Positions 12,828 through 23,063 are shown, counted from the first letter of the stretch. The stretch is DNA of 64,000 nt from Curvibacter sp. PD_MW3 (GCA_002633085.1 NSIV01000001.1:248001-312000), one strand, 5' to 3'. The notes: generated from the sequence alone by a model not told the origin. Program-made: numbers and translations.

Positions 12828-14186
12828 TCAGCCCCATATGCGGGCCAAGTCGTTGAACAAGGCGACTGCCATCATGATGGTCAGTATCGCAATACCGCCG
12901 CGCTGCAGTCGCTCCAGCCACACGTCAGAGATATTCCTGCCTGTCAACCCTTCCCAAAGATAATACATCAGGTGCCCCCCATCGAGGACCGGCAACGGCA
13001 GAAGATTCAACACCCCCAGACTGACGCTGATCAGCGCCAGGAAGGTCAGATATTGGGTCAATCCCAGGCTCGCCGAGCGGCCGGCGTAATCGGCGATGGT
13101 CAGCGGGCCGCTCAGATTTTTCAGCGAGGCCTCGCCGATCAGCATTCGCCCCATCATGCGCAGTGTCAGCGCAGACACCTCCCAGGTCCGAACCGTTCCC
13201 CGCCACAAACCGTCCAGCGGACCGTACTGTACCGTGACGAATTCGGGTGCAGCTCCGATGAAAGCACCAATCCGCCCCACGCGCAGATCGCCCTCCTGCC
13301 GCACCTCGGGGCGAACCAGCAGCGCCAGTTCCTGCCCATCCCGCTGGATGCGCCAGGTCGCGGCAACGGCCTCACCGCTCACGACCGAGGCCCGTATCAG
13401 GTCGCGCAACTGCGCACCATCCTGGATCACCTGCTCACCCATGCGCAACACCACGTCGCCCTGCCGCAGGCCATCGCGCTCGGCCGCACCGCCCGCCATG
13501 ACCTCACCGATCACGGCTCGACCATACGGCGCCACCAGACCAATACGCCGGAACAGATCGGCATCCGCCTCCTGAGCGCCCATCCCGGCCAGCGGCAGCA
13601 CCAGTTCCCGTTCAGCCCCGGTCGCGCCTGCCAAGGCCAGGCGGACATCGTGGCTTTCGAGCGCACCACGGGTCAACCACCAGCGCACATCCTCAAAGGA
13701 ATCCACGCCCTGCAAGTCATCGCCCTCAAAGCCAGCCCGCATCACCCGCTCGCCGGCCTGCAAGCCGGCGCGCTCAGCCACCGAGCCGGCCACCGGGCTG
13801 CCCAGCACCGCCGCCGGCAGTTGCACGCCGCTCCAGTTGACCACCGCGTACAGCAGGACTGCCAGCAGCAAATTGGCCACCGGCCCGGCGGCCACGATCA
13901 GTGCGCGTGAACGCAAGGGTTGGGTGTTGAAGGCCAGATGCCGCTCCTCGGCTGCCACCGGAGCCTCGCGCTCGTCGAGCATGCGCACATAACCGCCCAG
14001 CGGAAAAGCGCAAATCACAAATTCGGTGGCTGAGCCGCGCGGCTGCCAGCGCAGCAGCGTGCGGCCAAACCCGATGGAAAAACGCAGTACCTTGACGCCA
14101 CAGGCCACAGCCATGCGGTAGTGGCCGTACTCGTGCACGGCAATCAGCACCCCCAACGCAAGAACAAAGGCAAGCAGAGTCAGCAT
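12828..14186 (-). CDS. rseP: RIP metalloprotease RseP (site-2 protease)
   Basis: Inner-membrane zinc protease that cuts anti-sigma factors (RseA in the sigma-E response) and signal peptide remnants. 452 residues: zinc motif HEYGH at about residue 18, first membrane helix at the N-terminus, two PDZ regions (near residues 120-215 and 225-300), and the C-terminal NLLPLPVLDGGHLMYYL motif carrying the third zinc ligand. Placed between dxr and bamA as in most proteobacteria. Confidence 0.96.
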   Translation of the reverse strand: MLTLLAFVLALGVLIAVHEYGHYRMAVACGVKVLRFSIGFGRTLLRWQPRGSATEFVICAFPLGGYVRMLDEREAPVAAEERHLAFNTQPLRSRALIVAAGPVANLLLAVLLYAVVNWSGVQLPAAVLGSPVAGSVAERAGLQAGERVMRAGFEGDDLQGVDSFEDVRWWLTRGALESHDVRLALAGATGAERELVLPLAGMGAQEADADLFRRIGLVAPYGRAVIGEVMAGGAAERDGLRQGDVVLRMGEQVIQDGAQLRDLIRASVVSGEAVAATWRIQRDGQELALLVRPEVRQEGDLRVGRIGAFIGAAPEFVTVQYGPLDGLWRGTVRTWEVSALTLRMMGRMLIGEASLKNLSGPLTIADYAGRSASLGLTQYLTFLALISVSLGVLNLLPLPVLDGGHLMYYLWEGLTGRNISDVWLERLQRGGIAILTIMMAVALFNDLARIWG

Positions 14187-14201
14187 GCGGTCCGTCCGCT
14201 T

Positions 14202-15392
14202 TCAAACGCCAAGTCGAGCAATGGCCTGCTCCGCCACGACGCGCGACTCGGCATCCAGCGCCAGCAGGTCGGCCAGCGATTGCGGCACCGTTGTTGTCAC
14301 CGCCGCCAGCGTCTCAACATTCACGGCATGGATCTGGTCGAAACGGATGCGCCTCTCCAGGAAAGCCGCTACCGCTACCTCATTGGCCGCATTGAGCACC
14401 GCCGTGGTGCCGACCGGCCCGTTCAGCGCATCCCAAGCCAGCCGGATGCCGGGAAACCGCTCGGGGTGCCCACGCGTCTCCAGCGACTCGAAGCTCATCT
14501 TGGCCAGGGTTCGGAAATCGAGCGCCTCGGCGCCGGAACTCATGCGCTCAGGCCAGGACAGACCATAGGCGATGGGCACCCGCATGTCAGGCGTACCCAG
14601 TTGTGCCACCACCGAATGGTCCTTGTACTGCACCATGGAGTGAATCACGCTTTGCGGATGAATCACCACCTCCAACCGATCCGGCGCCAAGCCGAACAGG
14701 TAACGCGCCTCGATCACTTCCAGCGCCTTGTTCATCATGGTGGCCGAATCGACCGAAATCTTGCGCCCCATCACCCAGTTCGGATGGGCGCAGGCTTGCT
14801 CCGGTGTGACGTCGCGCAGGGTGATCGGGTCGCGGGTTCGAAATGGTCCGCCGGACGCCGTCAGGATGATCTTGTCGACACGCCCGGCCCAGGTCAGCGG
14901 GTCCTCCGGCAACGACTGGAAGATGGCTGAATGCTCGCTGTCGATCGGCAGCAGCGTGGCGCCGCCTTCGCGCACTGCGTGCATGAAGACCTCGCCACCA
15001 ACCACCAGCGCTTCCTTGTTGGCCAGCAGCAGCCGCTTACCGGCGCGCGCAGCCGCCAGGCAAGGCGCCAAGCCGGCGGCACCGACAATGGCTGCCATCA
15101 CGGCATCCACCTCGTCATGCCCGGCCATCTCGGCCAGCGCCGCCTCGCCACTGAGCACCCGCGTGGTGGAACCCTGTGTGGCCAGTTGCTCCGCCAGCTC
15201 TTTGCCATGCGGCAGACTGGCCATGACGGCAAAACGCGGCTTGTACTGCAGGCATTGCTGCAGCATCAAGTCCACCTGCGTGGCGGCGGTCAGTGCAAAA
15301 ACATCGAAACGCTCCGGATGACGCGCCACCACGTCCAGCGTGTTGGTCCCGATGGAGCCGGTCGAACCCAGAATCGCCAGGCGTTGCTTCAT
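14202..15392 (-). CDS. dxr: 1-deoxy-D-xylulose 5-phosphate reductoisomerase
   Basis: Makes 2-C-methyl-D-erythritol 4-phosphate, the committed step of the MEP isoprenoid pathway; NADPH and divalent metal dependent. 396 residues with the N-terminal dinucleotide site (LAILGSTGSIGTNTLDVV), the metal/substrate region LPIDSEHSAIFQSL, and SGGPFRTR. Overlaps the cdsA stop by four bases. The neighbouring uppS uses products of this pathway. Confidence 0.97.
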   Translation of the reverse strand: MKQRLAILGSTGSIGTNTLDVVARHPERFDVFALTAATQVDLMLQQCLQYKPRFAVMASLPHGKELAEQLATQGSTTRVLSGEAALAEMAGHDEVDAVMAAIVGAAGLAPCLAAARAGKRLLLANKEALVVGGEVFMHAVREGGATLLPIDSEHSAIFQSLPEDPLTWAGRVDKIILTASGGPFRTRDPITLRDVTPEQACAHPNWVMGRKISVDSATMMNKALEVIEARYLFGLAPDRLEVVIHPQSVIHSMVQYKDHSVVAQLGTPDMRVPIAYGLSWPERMSSGAEALDFRTLAKMSFESLETRGHPERFPGIRLAWDALNGPVGTTAVLNAANEVAVAAFLERRIRFDQIHAVNVETLAAVTTTVPQSLADLLALDAESRVVAEQAIARLGV

Positions 15393-16243
15393 GGGGTCGA
15401 AAAAGAGATCAGCATCATGGCCAGCGGCAGCGTCGGCAGCAAGGCATCGACGCGGTCCAGCACACCACCATGGCCAGGCAGCAAGCCACTGCTGTCCTTG
15501 ACGCCGGCGCTGCGCTTGATCAGCGACTCCACCAGATCGCCCACCACGCTCATGATGGCCAGGAACAGCACTGCCAACAACAGAAACCAGACGCCATGCG
15601 AGCCCAAGCGACTGTAAAGACTTGGCACATCAAGCTGCCAAGCTTGATCAGCCCAGCGCCAACCCAGCGCCAACAGGACCACGCCGGCCATGCCGCCCCA
15701 GACGCCTTCCCAACTCTTGCCCGGGCTGATCGAAGGCGCCAGTTTGCCGCGGCTGAAGCGGCCGCCAAACGCCTTGCCAGCAAAATAGGCGGCAATGTCA
15801 GCCATCCAGACCAGGACCAGGACGGAGAGCAGAAAATTGATGCCGATGACGCGCGCCTGTGCCACTGCCAGCCAGGTGGCCCACAGCGCCCCCAGCCCAG
15901 CAGCCCAACGCAAGCCAGCGGGAATGGAGGGCCAGACCGACACCCCTTTGCGCAACAGCCAGCCGCCCGCCAACACCCACAGGCCGCCCACCACCGACCA
16001 GACCATGGGCACGGAGCGGTGCAACAGACCCAGATTCCAGGTCAAGCCGCACAACAGCACACAGACCAGGGCACCCAGCAGCGACACCGTCTGGCTGCAG
16101 CTGTTGAGTCGCCCCCACTCCCAGGCACCGGCAGCAATCAGGACCAAAGCCAGGGCACTGAAGGGTTCCGGCGAGGGATAGAACAGCGCTGGCAACAAGA
16201 TCAGCAGCAGAACAAGGGCAGTGATGATGCGCTGCTTGAGCAT
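15389..16243 (-). CDS. cdsA: Phosphatidate cytidylyltransferase
   Basis: Multi-pass inner-membrane enzyme making CDP-diacylglycerol from phosphatidate and CTP. 284 residues with about eight hydrophobic helices and the C-terminal signature SVVGDLVESLIKRSAGVKDS followed by LPGHGGVLDRVDALL. Starts 11 bp after uppS and overlaps dxr at its 3' end. Confidence 0.96.
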   Translation of the reverse strand: MLKQRIITALVLLLILLPALFYPSPEPFSALALVLIAAGAWEWGRLNSCSQTVSLLGALVCVLLCGLTWNLGLLHRSVPMVWSVVGGLWVLAGGWLLRKGVSVWPSIPAGLRWAAGLGALWATWLAVAQARVIGINFLLSVLVLVWMADIAAYFAGKAFGGRFSRGKLAPSISPGKSWEGVWGGMAGVVLLALGWRWADQAWQLDVPSLYSRLGSHGVWFLLLAVLFLAIMSVVGDLVESLIKRSAGVKDSSGLLPGHGGVLDRVDALLPTLPLAMMLISFSTP

Positions 16244-16254
16244 AGGTGGAGCCT

Positions 16255-16980
16255 TCAGGCGGCTTTCTGGTCGCCGGCGGCGACCTGGGCCGACGTCTGG
16301 CCAAAGCGCCGTTCCCGTCGGCTGAATTCGGCCATGGCACGATCCAGCTCGGCCTCATCGAATTCGGGCCAGAGCTTGTCGCTGAAAAAGAGTTCGGCAT
16401 AGGCCGCCTGCCAGAGCAGGAAATTGCTCAGACGCTGCTCGCCGCCGGTACGGATGATGAGGTCGGGATCAGGGACATGCGCCAGCGCCATGGCTGCCTG
16501 CAGCTCACCCTCGGTGATCGGCTTGCCTTGGTTAGCCAGCTTAACCGCCGCCTGCGCGATGTCCCAGCGTCCGCCATAGTTGAAGCACACGTTGAGAATC
16601 AACTGCCCATTCGATGCTGTGGCCGCCTCGGCCTGCGCCAGGCCGGTACGGACCTTGTCGGACAGGCCGGCACGCTCCCCCACAAAATGCACCTGCACAC
16701 CATCCTGCTGGAGTTTCGGCACTTCCTTGGCCAGCGCGGTGGCCAGCAACTCCATCAGACCGGAGACTTCGTCCGCCGGACGATTCCAGTTTTCGGAGGA
16801 AAAAGCGAAAACGGTCAGCACCGCCACGCCACGGTCCACGCAGGCGCGGATGCAGCGCCGCAGGCTCTCCATGCCCTGCCGGTGCCCGGCCAGACGCGGC
16901 ATGAAGCGCTTGGCCGCCCAGCGACCGTTGCCATCCATGACGATGGCAACGTGGTGCGGAATCCCGCTGGACGATGTCAT
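16255..16980 (-). CDS. uppS: Undecaprenyl diphosphate synthase (cis-prenyltransferase)
   Basis: Builds the C55 lipid carrier for peptidoglycan and O-antigen. From the ATG at 16980 it is 241 residues with the P-loop HVAIVMDGNGRWA containing the catalytic Asp, and the C-terminal RTGGEQRLSNFLLWQAAYAEL motif. A TTG four codons upstream could also be used; neither start has a good Shine-Dalgarno, and I prefer the ATG. Confidence 0.95.
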   Translation of the reverse strand: MTSSSGIPHHVAIVMDGNGRWAAKRFMPRLAGHRQGMESLRRCIRACVDRGVAVLTVFAFSSENWNRPADEVSGLMELLATALAKEVPKLQQDGVQVHFVGERAGLSDKVRTGLAQAEAATASNGQLILNVCFNYGGRWDIAQAAVKLANQGKPITEGELQAAMALAHVPDPDLIIRTGGEQRLSNFLLWQAAYAELFFSDKLWPEFDEAELDRAMAEFSRRERRFGQTSAQVAAGDQKAA

Positions 16981-17005
16981 GTGAGAAGGCAAGAGGACGC
17001 CCGTC

Positions 17006-17566
17006 TTAAACGGCCATCACTTCCTGTTCCTTAGCGGCTACCAGCTGATCGATGGTGGCGACATGCTTGTCGGTCAATTTCTGAATATCGGCCTCGGAAC
17101 GCTTCTGGTCATCTTCGGATGCCAGCTTGTCCTTGACCAGCTTCTTCACGGCCTCATTCGCATCACGACGCAGGTTGCGCACGGCGATCTTCGAGTTCTC
17201 ACCTTCGTTGCGCACCAGCTTGGTCATTTCCTTGCGGCGCTCTTCGCTCATGGGCGGCATCGGCACGCGGATCAGATCCCCCATGGAGGCCGGGTTCAGA
17301 CCGAGATCACTCTCGCGAATGGCTTTCTCGATCTTGGCGCCCATGCCCTTTTCCCATGGCTGCACGCTGATGGTGCGGGCATCGAGCAGGGACACATTGG
17401 CCACCTGGCTCAGCGGCATCATGGAGCCGTAGTACTCCACGTGGATCGAGTCGAGCAACGCCGGGCTGGCGCGGCCGGTACGAACCTTGGACAGATTGCT
17501 TTTGAGTGCCTCGATGGACTGGTCCATCTTGGTTTCCATGGTCTTCTTGATGTCTGCGATCGTCAT
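17006..17566 (-). CDS. frr: Ribosome recycling factor
   Basis: Splits post-termination ribosomes with EF-G. 186 residues, the normal size, with the start [20 protein letters not shown], the [15 protein letters not shown] segment and [15 protein letters not shown]. Follows pyrH by 32 bp; a clear AGGAGAG Shine-Dalgarno precedes the ATG. Confidence 0.97.
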   Translation of the reverse strand: MTIADIKKTMETKMDQSIEALKSNLSKVRTGRASPALLDSIHVEYYGSMMPLSQVANVSLLDARTISVQPWEKGMGAKIEKAIRESDLGLNPASMGDLIRVPMPPMSEERRKEMTKLVRNEGENSKIAVRNLRRDANEAVKKLVKDKLASEDDQKRSEADIQKLTDKHVATIDQLVAAKEQEVMAV

Positions 17567-17598
17567 TGTTCTCTCCTGTGCTGCGTCTTCAGCCCCGC

Positions 17599-18321
17599 TC
17601 AGGCATAGACCAGCGTACCCTCGTCCTCACCCATCACCACGCGCTTGAGCGCGCCGTGCTTGAAGATGGAAAACACCTTGATGGGCAACTTCTGGTCGCG
17701 GCACAGCGCAAAGGCCGTGGCATCCATGATGCCCAGATTCTTGTTCATCGCCTCATCGAATGACAGGCGGGTATAACGCGTTGCAGCCGGGTCCTTCTTC
17801 GGGTCGGCAGTGTAGACGCCATCCACCTTGGTGGCCTTGAGCACGACCTCGGCACCAATCTCGGCGCCGCGCAGGGCAGCCGCCGTGTCGGTAGTGAAGA
17901 AAGGGTTGCCTGTGCCGGCGGCGAAGATCACCACCTTGCCCTCTTCCAGGTACTGCAGCGCCTTGGGCCGCACATAGGGCTCAACCACCTGCTCGATGCC
18001 GATGGCCGACATGACACGTGCAGTCAAACCCGCCTTGTTCATGGTGTCGGCCAGTGCCAGCGCGTTCATCACGGTGGCCAGCATGCCCATGTAGTCGGCA
18101 GTGGCCCGGTCCATGCCGACCGAGCCGCCAGCCACGCCACGGAAGATGTTGCCGCCGCCAATGACGACGGCAACTTCTACCCCGAGGCGGGTAATTTCCG
18201 CCACCTCGTCCACCATGCGCTTGATCGTGGCATGGTTGATACCGAAGGCATCATCCCCCATGAGGGCCTCACCGGACAGCTTCAGCAGAATGCGCTTGTG
18301 GGCCGGTTTGGCGTCGGACAT
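17599..18321 (-). CDS. pyrH: UMP kinase
   Basis: Hexameric UMP to UDP kinase of the amino-acid kinase fold, feeding pyrimidine synthesis that begins with carAB in this window. 240 residues with [22 protein letters not shown], and [21 protein letters not shown]. In the conserved tsf-pyrH-frr order. Confidence 0.97.
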   Translation of the reverse strand: MSDAKPAHKRILLKLSGEALMGDDAFGINHATIKRMVDEVAEITRLGVEVAVVIGGGNIFRGVAGGSVGMDRATADYMGMLATVMNALALADTMNKAGLTARVMSAIGIEQVVEPYVRPKALQYLEEGKVVIFAAGTGNPFFTTDTAAALRGAEIGAEVVLKATKVDGVYTADPKKDPAATRYTRLSFDEAMNKNLGIMDATAFALCRDQKLPIKVFSIFKHGALKRVVMGEDEGTLVYA

Positions 18322-18387
18322 GGGGGACTCTCCTTGAAATGGTGACGGCGGACTTGGTGGGCAGTGCGGAATTTACAGGATTGGCGT

Positions 18388-19311
18388 TTAACCCGCCTGC
18401 TTGGCAGCGGCCACTTGGGCAGCCACTTCAGCAGCAAAGTCGTCCACCTTCTTCTCAATGCCTTCACCCACCACGTACAGGGTGAATGCCTTCACCGTGG
18501 TGCCGGCAGCCTTGAGCATCTGCTCGATGGTCTGCTTGTCGTTCTTCACGAAGGGCTGGTTGAACAACGACACTTCCTTCAGGTACTTCTGCACGCCACC
18601 TTCAATGCGCTTGGCCACGATGTCGGCTGGCTGGACCGGCTTGCCAGCAGCTTCAGCGGCTTTGCGGTCTTCCTCGGCCTTGCCGGCGGCAACGGCACGC
18701 TCTTTTTCGATCAGATCGGCCGGCACATCGGCGCTGGTCAAGGCGACCGGCTTCATGGCAGCCACGTGCATAGCTACATCCTTGGCGGCGGTCTCGTCAC
18801 CGTCGAACTCAATCACCACACCAATGCGGGTGCCGTGCAGGTAAGACGCCAGCTTGGCGCCGGAGGCGAAGCGCTTGAAACGGCGGAAGCTCATGTTCTC
18901 GCCGATCTTGCCGATCAGGCCCTTGCGCACGTCTTCCAGGGTGGGGCCAAAGCCGTCTTGCGCATAGGCAAGTGCACCCAGGGCAGCCACGTCGGCCGGG
19001 TTGTGCTTGGCGACCAGTTCGGCGGCGGCCTTGGCCAGACCCAGGAAGCTGTCGTTCTTGGTCACGAAGTCGGTTTCGCAGTTGACTTCGATCAGGGCAC
19101 CGGTGGCGCCATCAATGAAGCTGGCGACCACGCCTTCAGCGGTCACGCGCGAAGCAGCCTTGCCGGCCTTGGTGCCGAGCTTGACGCGCAGGACTTCTTC
19201 CGCCTTGGCCATGTCGCCATCGGCTTCGGTCAGTGCCTTCTTGCACTCCATCATCGGGGCATCGGTCTTGGCGCGCAGTTCAGCGACCATGCTTGCGGTA
19301 ATTGCAGCCAT
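18388..19311 (-). CDS. tsf: Elongation factor Ts
   Basis: Guanine-nucleotide exchange factor for EF-Tu. 307 residues: N-terminal UBA-like domain ([24 protein letters not shown]), the EF-Tu-disrupting TDFVTKND segment, then the core repeats. Separated from rpsB by an intrinsic-terminator-like hairpin, so part of the transcription probably stops before it. Confidence 0.97.
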   Translation of the reverse strand: MAAITASMVAELRAKTDAPMMECKKALTEADGDMAKAEEVLRVKLGTKAGKAASRVTAEGVVASFIDGATGALIEVNCETDFVTKNDSFLGLAKAAAELVAKHNPADVAALGALAYAQDGFGPTLEDVRKGLIGKIGENMSFRRFKRFASGAKLASYLHGTRIGVVIEFDGDETAAKDVAMHVAAMKPVALTSADVPADLIEKERAVAAGKAEEDRKAAEAAGKPVQPADIVAKRIEGGVQKYLKEVSLFNQPFVKNDKQTIEQMLKAAGTTVKAFTLYVVGEGIEKKVDDFAAEVAAQVAAAKQAG

Positions 19312-19354
19312 CTTGTTTCTCCGTGTGCAGTTCAGTTCAATTCAAATAGAGACT

Positions 19355-19378
19355 AAAAAAAAGGGGCATGCGCCCCTT
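19355..19378 (-). terminator. Intrinsic terminator/attenuator between rpsB and tsf
   Basis: Seven-bp perfect stem AAGGGGC/GCCCCTT (19361-19378) with a 4-base loop, followed on the minus strand by a run of eight T (19362-19355). It lies in the 86-bp gap after the rpsB stop, where it can trim tsf expression relative to rpsB. Confidence 0.8.
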
Positions 19379-19397
19379 TCTTCGGGTCGTGACCAGC

Positions 19398-20150
19398 TTA
19401 GGCAGAAGCCTCGCTCACTTCCACAAATTCGTCACCCGCCTCGGACGACACGGCCTTGACCACGTCTTCCACCGCGTTGGCGCGGCCTTCGATGATGGCG
19501 TCAGCAATGCCACGCGCATACAGCGTCACGGCCTTGGACGAGTCATCGTTGCCGGGGATCACGTAATCAATGCCTTCAGGCGAGTGATTGGTATCGACCA
19601 CACCGATCAGCGGAATGCCCAGCTTCTTGGCTTCGGCAATGGCGATCTTGTGGTAGCCGACGTCGATCACAAAGATCGCGTCCGGCAGGGTGTTCATGTC
19701 CTGAATGCCGCCGATGTCTTTCTCGAGCTTGTCGAGTTCACGGGCAAACATGAGCTGTTCTTTCTTGCTCATGGCATCCAGACCAGCTTCCTGCTGGGCC
19801 TTCATGTCTTTCAGACGCTTGATGGAGGTCTTGACCGTCTTGAAGTTGGTCAACATGCCGCCCAGCCAACGCTGATCAACAAAGGGCACGCCAGCGCGCT
19901 GGGCTTCAGCCGCAACGATTTCGCGGGCTTGGCGCTTGGTACCCACCATCAGGATGGTGCCGCGCTTGGCAGACAGTTGCTTCACAAACTTGGAAGCTTC
20001 CTGGAACATCGGCAGCGACTTTTCCAGGTTGATGATGTGGATCTTGTTGCGATGGCCGAAGATAAACGGGGCCATCTTGGGATTCCAGAAGCGGGTCTGG
20101 TGACCGAAATGGACACCGGCTTCCAGCATTTCGCGCATGGTTGCGGACAT
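19398..20150 (-). CDS. rpsB: 30S ribosomal protein S2
   Basis: Small-subunit protein at the head-body junction, also needed for S1 binding. 250 residues from the ATG at 20150, chosen because GGAG lies 8 bases upstream; the TTG at 20162 lacks a site. Family motifs: [50 protein letters not shown]. First gene of the long envelope/translation run. Confidence 0.97.
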   Translation of the reverse strand: MSATMREMLEAGVHFGHQTRFWNPKMAPFIFGHRNKIHIINLEKSLPMFQEASKFVKQLSAKRGTILMVGTKRQAREIVAAEAQRAGVPFVDQRWLGGMLTNFKTVKTSIKRLKDMKAQQEAGLDAMSKKEQLMFARELDKLEKDIGGIQDMNTLPDAIFVIDVGYHKIAIAEAKKLGIPLIGVVDTNHSPEGIDYVIPGNDDSSKAVTLYARGIADAIIEGRANAVEDVVKAVSSEAGDEFVEVSEASA

Positions 20151-20287
20151 AGTTAACTCCAAAGGTTGGGTCTAAAATCCGGCCCTCTTTGCAGCAGGCG
20201 CTAAAAGCACCCGATGCAACACCTGGATGGACCGGTTTGCGATTTGTTCGCCAGCGGACCGCAATGGCCCATCAGCAAAACCCAAAG

Positions 20288-20293
20288 AGTATA
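20288..20293 (-). promoter_or_regulatory. Possible -10 box of the rpsB promoter
   Basis: Minus-strand TATACT about 138 bp before the rpsB ATG, which would leave a leader of some 130 bases, as is usual for S2 mRNAs. No good -35 is seen at 17 bp; any -35 would overlap the divergent amidase start. Confidence 0.35.
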
Positions 20294-20315
20294 GCACAGG
20301 CACCCTCTTCATCAC

Positions 20316-21647
20316 ATGCTTGCAGACCTCCACACCACCCGCCAGCGCCTGCTGGCCGGCCAGACCAGCGCAAGCACCGAAATCGGGCGCGCCATGGCGA
20401 TCGCCCAGTCACCGCACTGCCAGCACGCCTTCCTCCAGACCAGCTTCGACCAGGCGCGCACCGACGCCATGGCGGCCGACGTCGGGCGCCAGCCGCTGGC
20501 CGGGCTGGCGGTGTCGGTCAAGGACCTGTTCGATGTGCGCGGCCAGACTAGCTGCGCCGGGTCGGTGGTGCTGGCAGATGCACCACCGGCAGACCAGGAT
20601 GCCGTGGCCGTGGCCCGGCTGCGCGCCGCCGGTGCGGCGTTCATCGGTCGCACCAACATGACCGAATTCGCCTTCTCCGGCGTCGGCGTCAACCCGCACT
20701 ACGGCACCCCGGCCAACGCCGCGGCCACCGATGTGCCACGCATTCCCGGCGGCTCGTCCAGTGGCGCGGCCGTCTCGGTGGCCACGGGTGCGGCCTTCAT
20801 CGGGCTGGGCTCGGACACCGGCGGCTCGATCCGCATCCCGGCCGCCCTGCAGGGCCTGGTCGGCTTCAAGAACACGGCCCGGCTGGTACCGCTGGACGGC
20901 ACCATTCCCCTGTCCAGCACGCTGGACACCGCCTGCGCCATGACGCGCTCGGTGCGCGACGCCATCCTGGCGCATGAGATCCTGGCGGCGCGGCGCGTCA
21001 CGCGCAGTGCAGCCCCGCTCTCGGCCTATCGGCTGGCCGTCACACCAACCCTCATGCTCGACGGCGCGGATGCGACCGTGGCCCGCGCCTTCGAGCGCAC
21101 GCTGCAGACCCTGCGCGCCGCCGGCGCCCGCATCGAGGAAATGGCCCTGCCCGAACTGGGCGAGCTGGCCGGCATGCAGGCCAGCGGCAGCTTTGCCGCA
21201 GCCGAGAGCTACAGCTGGCACCGCCGCCTGCTGCAGGACAAGGCGGACCAATACGATCCACGGGTCGCAAGCCGCATCCAGCGCGGCGCCGCCATGAGTG
21301 CGGCCGACTACATAGGACTGATGCAGATGCGCCGCGACTGGATCGCTCGCATCGAGCAGGCCCTGCTAGGTTTCGACGCCGTGCTCTCGCCCACCGTGCC
21401 GGTGGTGGCGCCGCCCATGGCCGAGGTGGCCCCCGGAGCGGAGCGCGATGAAGTCTTCTTCCGCATCAACGGCCTGCTGCTGCGCAACCCGAGCGTGGTT
21501 AACATGCTGGACGGCTGCGCCATCTCGCTGCCTTGCCATACGGCCGACGAACTGCCGGTCGGCCTGATGCTCTGGCATGGCGCGATGCGCGATGATGGCG
21601 TGTTGAATCTGGCGCTGCAGATCGAAGATTTGCTACAAAAACAATAG
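20316..21647 (+). CDS. Amidase (amidase-signature family)
   Basis: Serine amidohydrolase of the GatA/amidase-signature family, 443 residues. The Ser-cisSer-Lys triad is visible as Lys69 (LAVSVKDLFDV), Ser147 in PGGSSSGAA and Ser171 in SDTGGSIRIP. The substrate is not predictable. It is not a GatA of the tRNA amidotransferase, since gatB and gatC are absent. Divergent from rpsB. The last codons and stop (TTGCTACAAAAACAATAG) lie in a dispersed-repeat copy, so the C-terminal QKQ may come from that element. Confidence 0.9.
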   Translation: MLADLHTTRQRLLAGQTSASTEIGRAMAIAQSPHCQHAFLQTSFDQARTDAMAADVGRQPLAGLAVSVKDLFDVRGQTSCAGSVVLADAPPADQDAVAVARLRAAGAAFIGRTNMTEFAFSGVGVNPHYGTPANAAATDVPRIPGGSSSGAAVSVATGAAFIGLGSDTGGSIRIPAALQGLVGFKNTARLVPLDGTIPLSSTLDTACAMTRSVRDAILAHEILAARRVTRSAAPLSAYRLAVTPTLMLDGADATVARAFERTLQTLRAAGARIEEMALPELGELAGMQASGSFAAAESYSWHRRLLQDKADQYDPRVASRIQRGAAMSAADYIGLMQMRRDWIARIEQALLGFDAVLSPTVPVVAPPMAEVAPGAERDEVFFRINGLLLRNPSVVNMLDGCAISLPCHTADELPVGLMLWHGAMRDDGVLNLALQIEDLLQKQ

Positions 21648-21690
21648 CTGATTGCGCATATGGCACAAGGGCTGAGCATTAAAAACAACA
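21629..21690 (+). repeat. Dispersed ~60-bp repeat overlapping the amidase 3' end
   Basis: Contains AATAGCTGATTGCGC and CACAAGGGCTGAGC with an A-rich tail, the same layout as the copies at 6993, 47130 and 51353. It supplies the amidase stop codon. Confidence 0.6.
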
Positions 21691-21697
21691 GGAATTC

Positions 21698-22966
21698 ATG
21701 AAAATTGCAGTCATTGGCGCCGGCATCATCGGCGTCACCACCGCCTACGAACTCGCGCAGGATGGGCACGAAGTCACCGTGTTTGAGCGGCGCCTGGCCG
21801 CCGCCGAAGAAGGCAGCTTTGCCAATGCAGGCCTGGTCGCACCGGCCTACACCACGCCCTGGGCCACGCCGGGCATGCCACTCAAGATCATCAGCCACCT
21901 CCTGAGCCGCCATGCGCCGGTGCGCATCCGCTGGCCATTGTCTCGCCAGGAGCTGGGCTGGATGTGGCAAAGCTGGCGCGCCTGCCAGCCCGAGACCTTT
22001 GTTGCCAACCGCCAGCGCATGCAGCGCTTGGCCGCCTTCAGCCGTGAGCGGCTGCACCAGACCAGCGCCGACCTGCAGCTCGAGTTCGACCGCAGCGAGG
22101 GCCATCTCGTGCTGCTGCGCTCGGCCAAGGACCAGGCCCAGATGCAAGCCAGCCTGCAGGTGCTGCGCGAGGCTGGGGTGCCGTTCAAGGAAATCAGCCC
22201 GGAAGAGGCGCGCAAGATCGAGCCGGCCCTGAATCCGGACACGTCTTTTCACGGTGCCATCCACCTGCCGCAGGACGAGGTCGGCAACTGCCGCCAGTTT
22301 GCCCTGCTGCTCAAGAACGAGGCCCAGCGCCTGGGCGTCAATTTTGCGTTCAGCACCACGGTGGAATCGATCGCCCCGAGCGCCGGCGAGTCCGCCACCG
22401 GCGTCAGGCTGCATCTGGCCGGCGGGCCCGAAGCGCAACACTTCGACGCTGCCGTGCTGTGTGCCGGCGTCGACTCGGCACGCCTGCTGCGCCCGCTGGG
22501 TCTGAAGCTCCCGCTCGCCGCAGTGCATGGCTATTCGATCAGTGCTGCCGTGCGCGAACCGCTGAACGCCCCGCGCAGCGCCATCATGGACGAGCGCTAC
22601 AAGGTCAACATCACACGCCTGGGCCAGCGCGTGCGCGTGGCCGGTACGGCAGAAATTGGCGGCGCCCCCGGTGACCAGCGCGCCGGCACCCTCCAAACGC
22701 TCTACAAGGTGCTGCACGACTGGTTTCCTGGCGCGGCGCAGATCAGCAGCGGCGTCCAGGTCTGGAAAGGCGCGCGCCCCATGCTGCCTGACGGCCCACC
22801 ATTGCTGGGAGCCAGCGGCATCCCGGGCTTGTGGCTGAACCTGGGGCATGGCGCCAGCGGCTGGTCGCTGAGTTGCGGTTCGGCCCGGGCCCTGGCCGAC
22901 CTGATGGCCGGGCGCCCACCGGAGGTCGACCTCGAAGGCCTGGACCTGCATCGGCTCAAGCGCTGA
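21698..22966 (+). CDS. dadA: D-amino acid dehydrogenase, FAD-dependent (DadA-like)
   Basis: Membrane-associated flavoprotein that oxidises D-amino acids (typically D-alanine) to 2-oxo acids and passes electrons to the quinone pool. 422 residues with the N-terminal FAD motif MKIAVIGAGIIGVTTAYEL, the GSFANAGLVAPAYTTPWATPG segment typical of DadA, and the C-terminal LWLNLGHGASGWSLSCG. No dadX racemase is next to it. Follows the amidase by 50 bp on the same strand. Confidence 0.9.
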   Translation: MKIAVIGAGIIGVTTAYELAQDGHEVTVFERRLAAAEEGSFANAGLVAPAYTTPWATPGMPLKIISHLLSRHAPVRIRWPLSRQELGWMWQSWRACQPETFVANRQRMQRLAAFSRERLHQTSADLQLEFDRSEGHLVLLRSAKDQAQMQASLQVLREAGVPFKEISPEEARKIEPALNPDTSFHGAIHLPQDEVGNCRQFALLLKNEAQRLGVNFAFSTTVESIAPSAGESATGVRLHLAGGPEAQHFDAAVLCAGVDSARLLRPLGLKLPLAAVHGYSISAAVREPLNAPRSAIMDERYKVNITRLGQRVRVAGTAEIGGAPGDQRAGTLQTLYKVLHDWFPGAAQISSGVQVWKGARPMLPDGPPLLGASGIPGLWLNLGHGASGWSLSCGSARALADLMAGRPPEVDLEGLDLHRLKR

Positions 22967-23063
22967 ACGGGGCTATGAACGGCCCCTTGGGGCCTCTGAA
23001 CGGTGCCGAAGGAGCGTCATGATTCAGGTACATTCGGCTTAACCACCGGTACACCTCTTGCTC

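Noticed and set aside
21308-22951. 547-codon minus-strand open frame opposite amidase/dadA
   Set aside because: Antisense of two well-supported genes; composition is typical of a shadow frame and no domain is recognisable.
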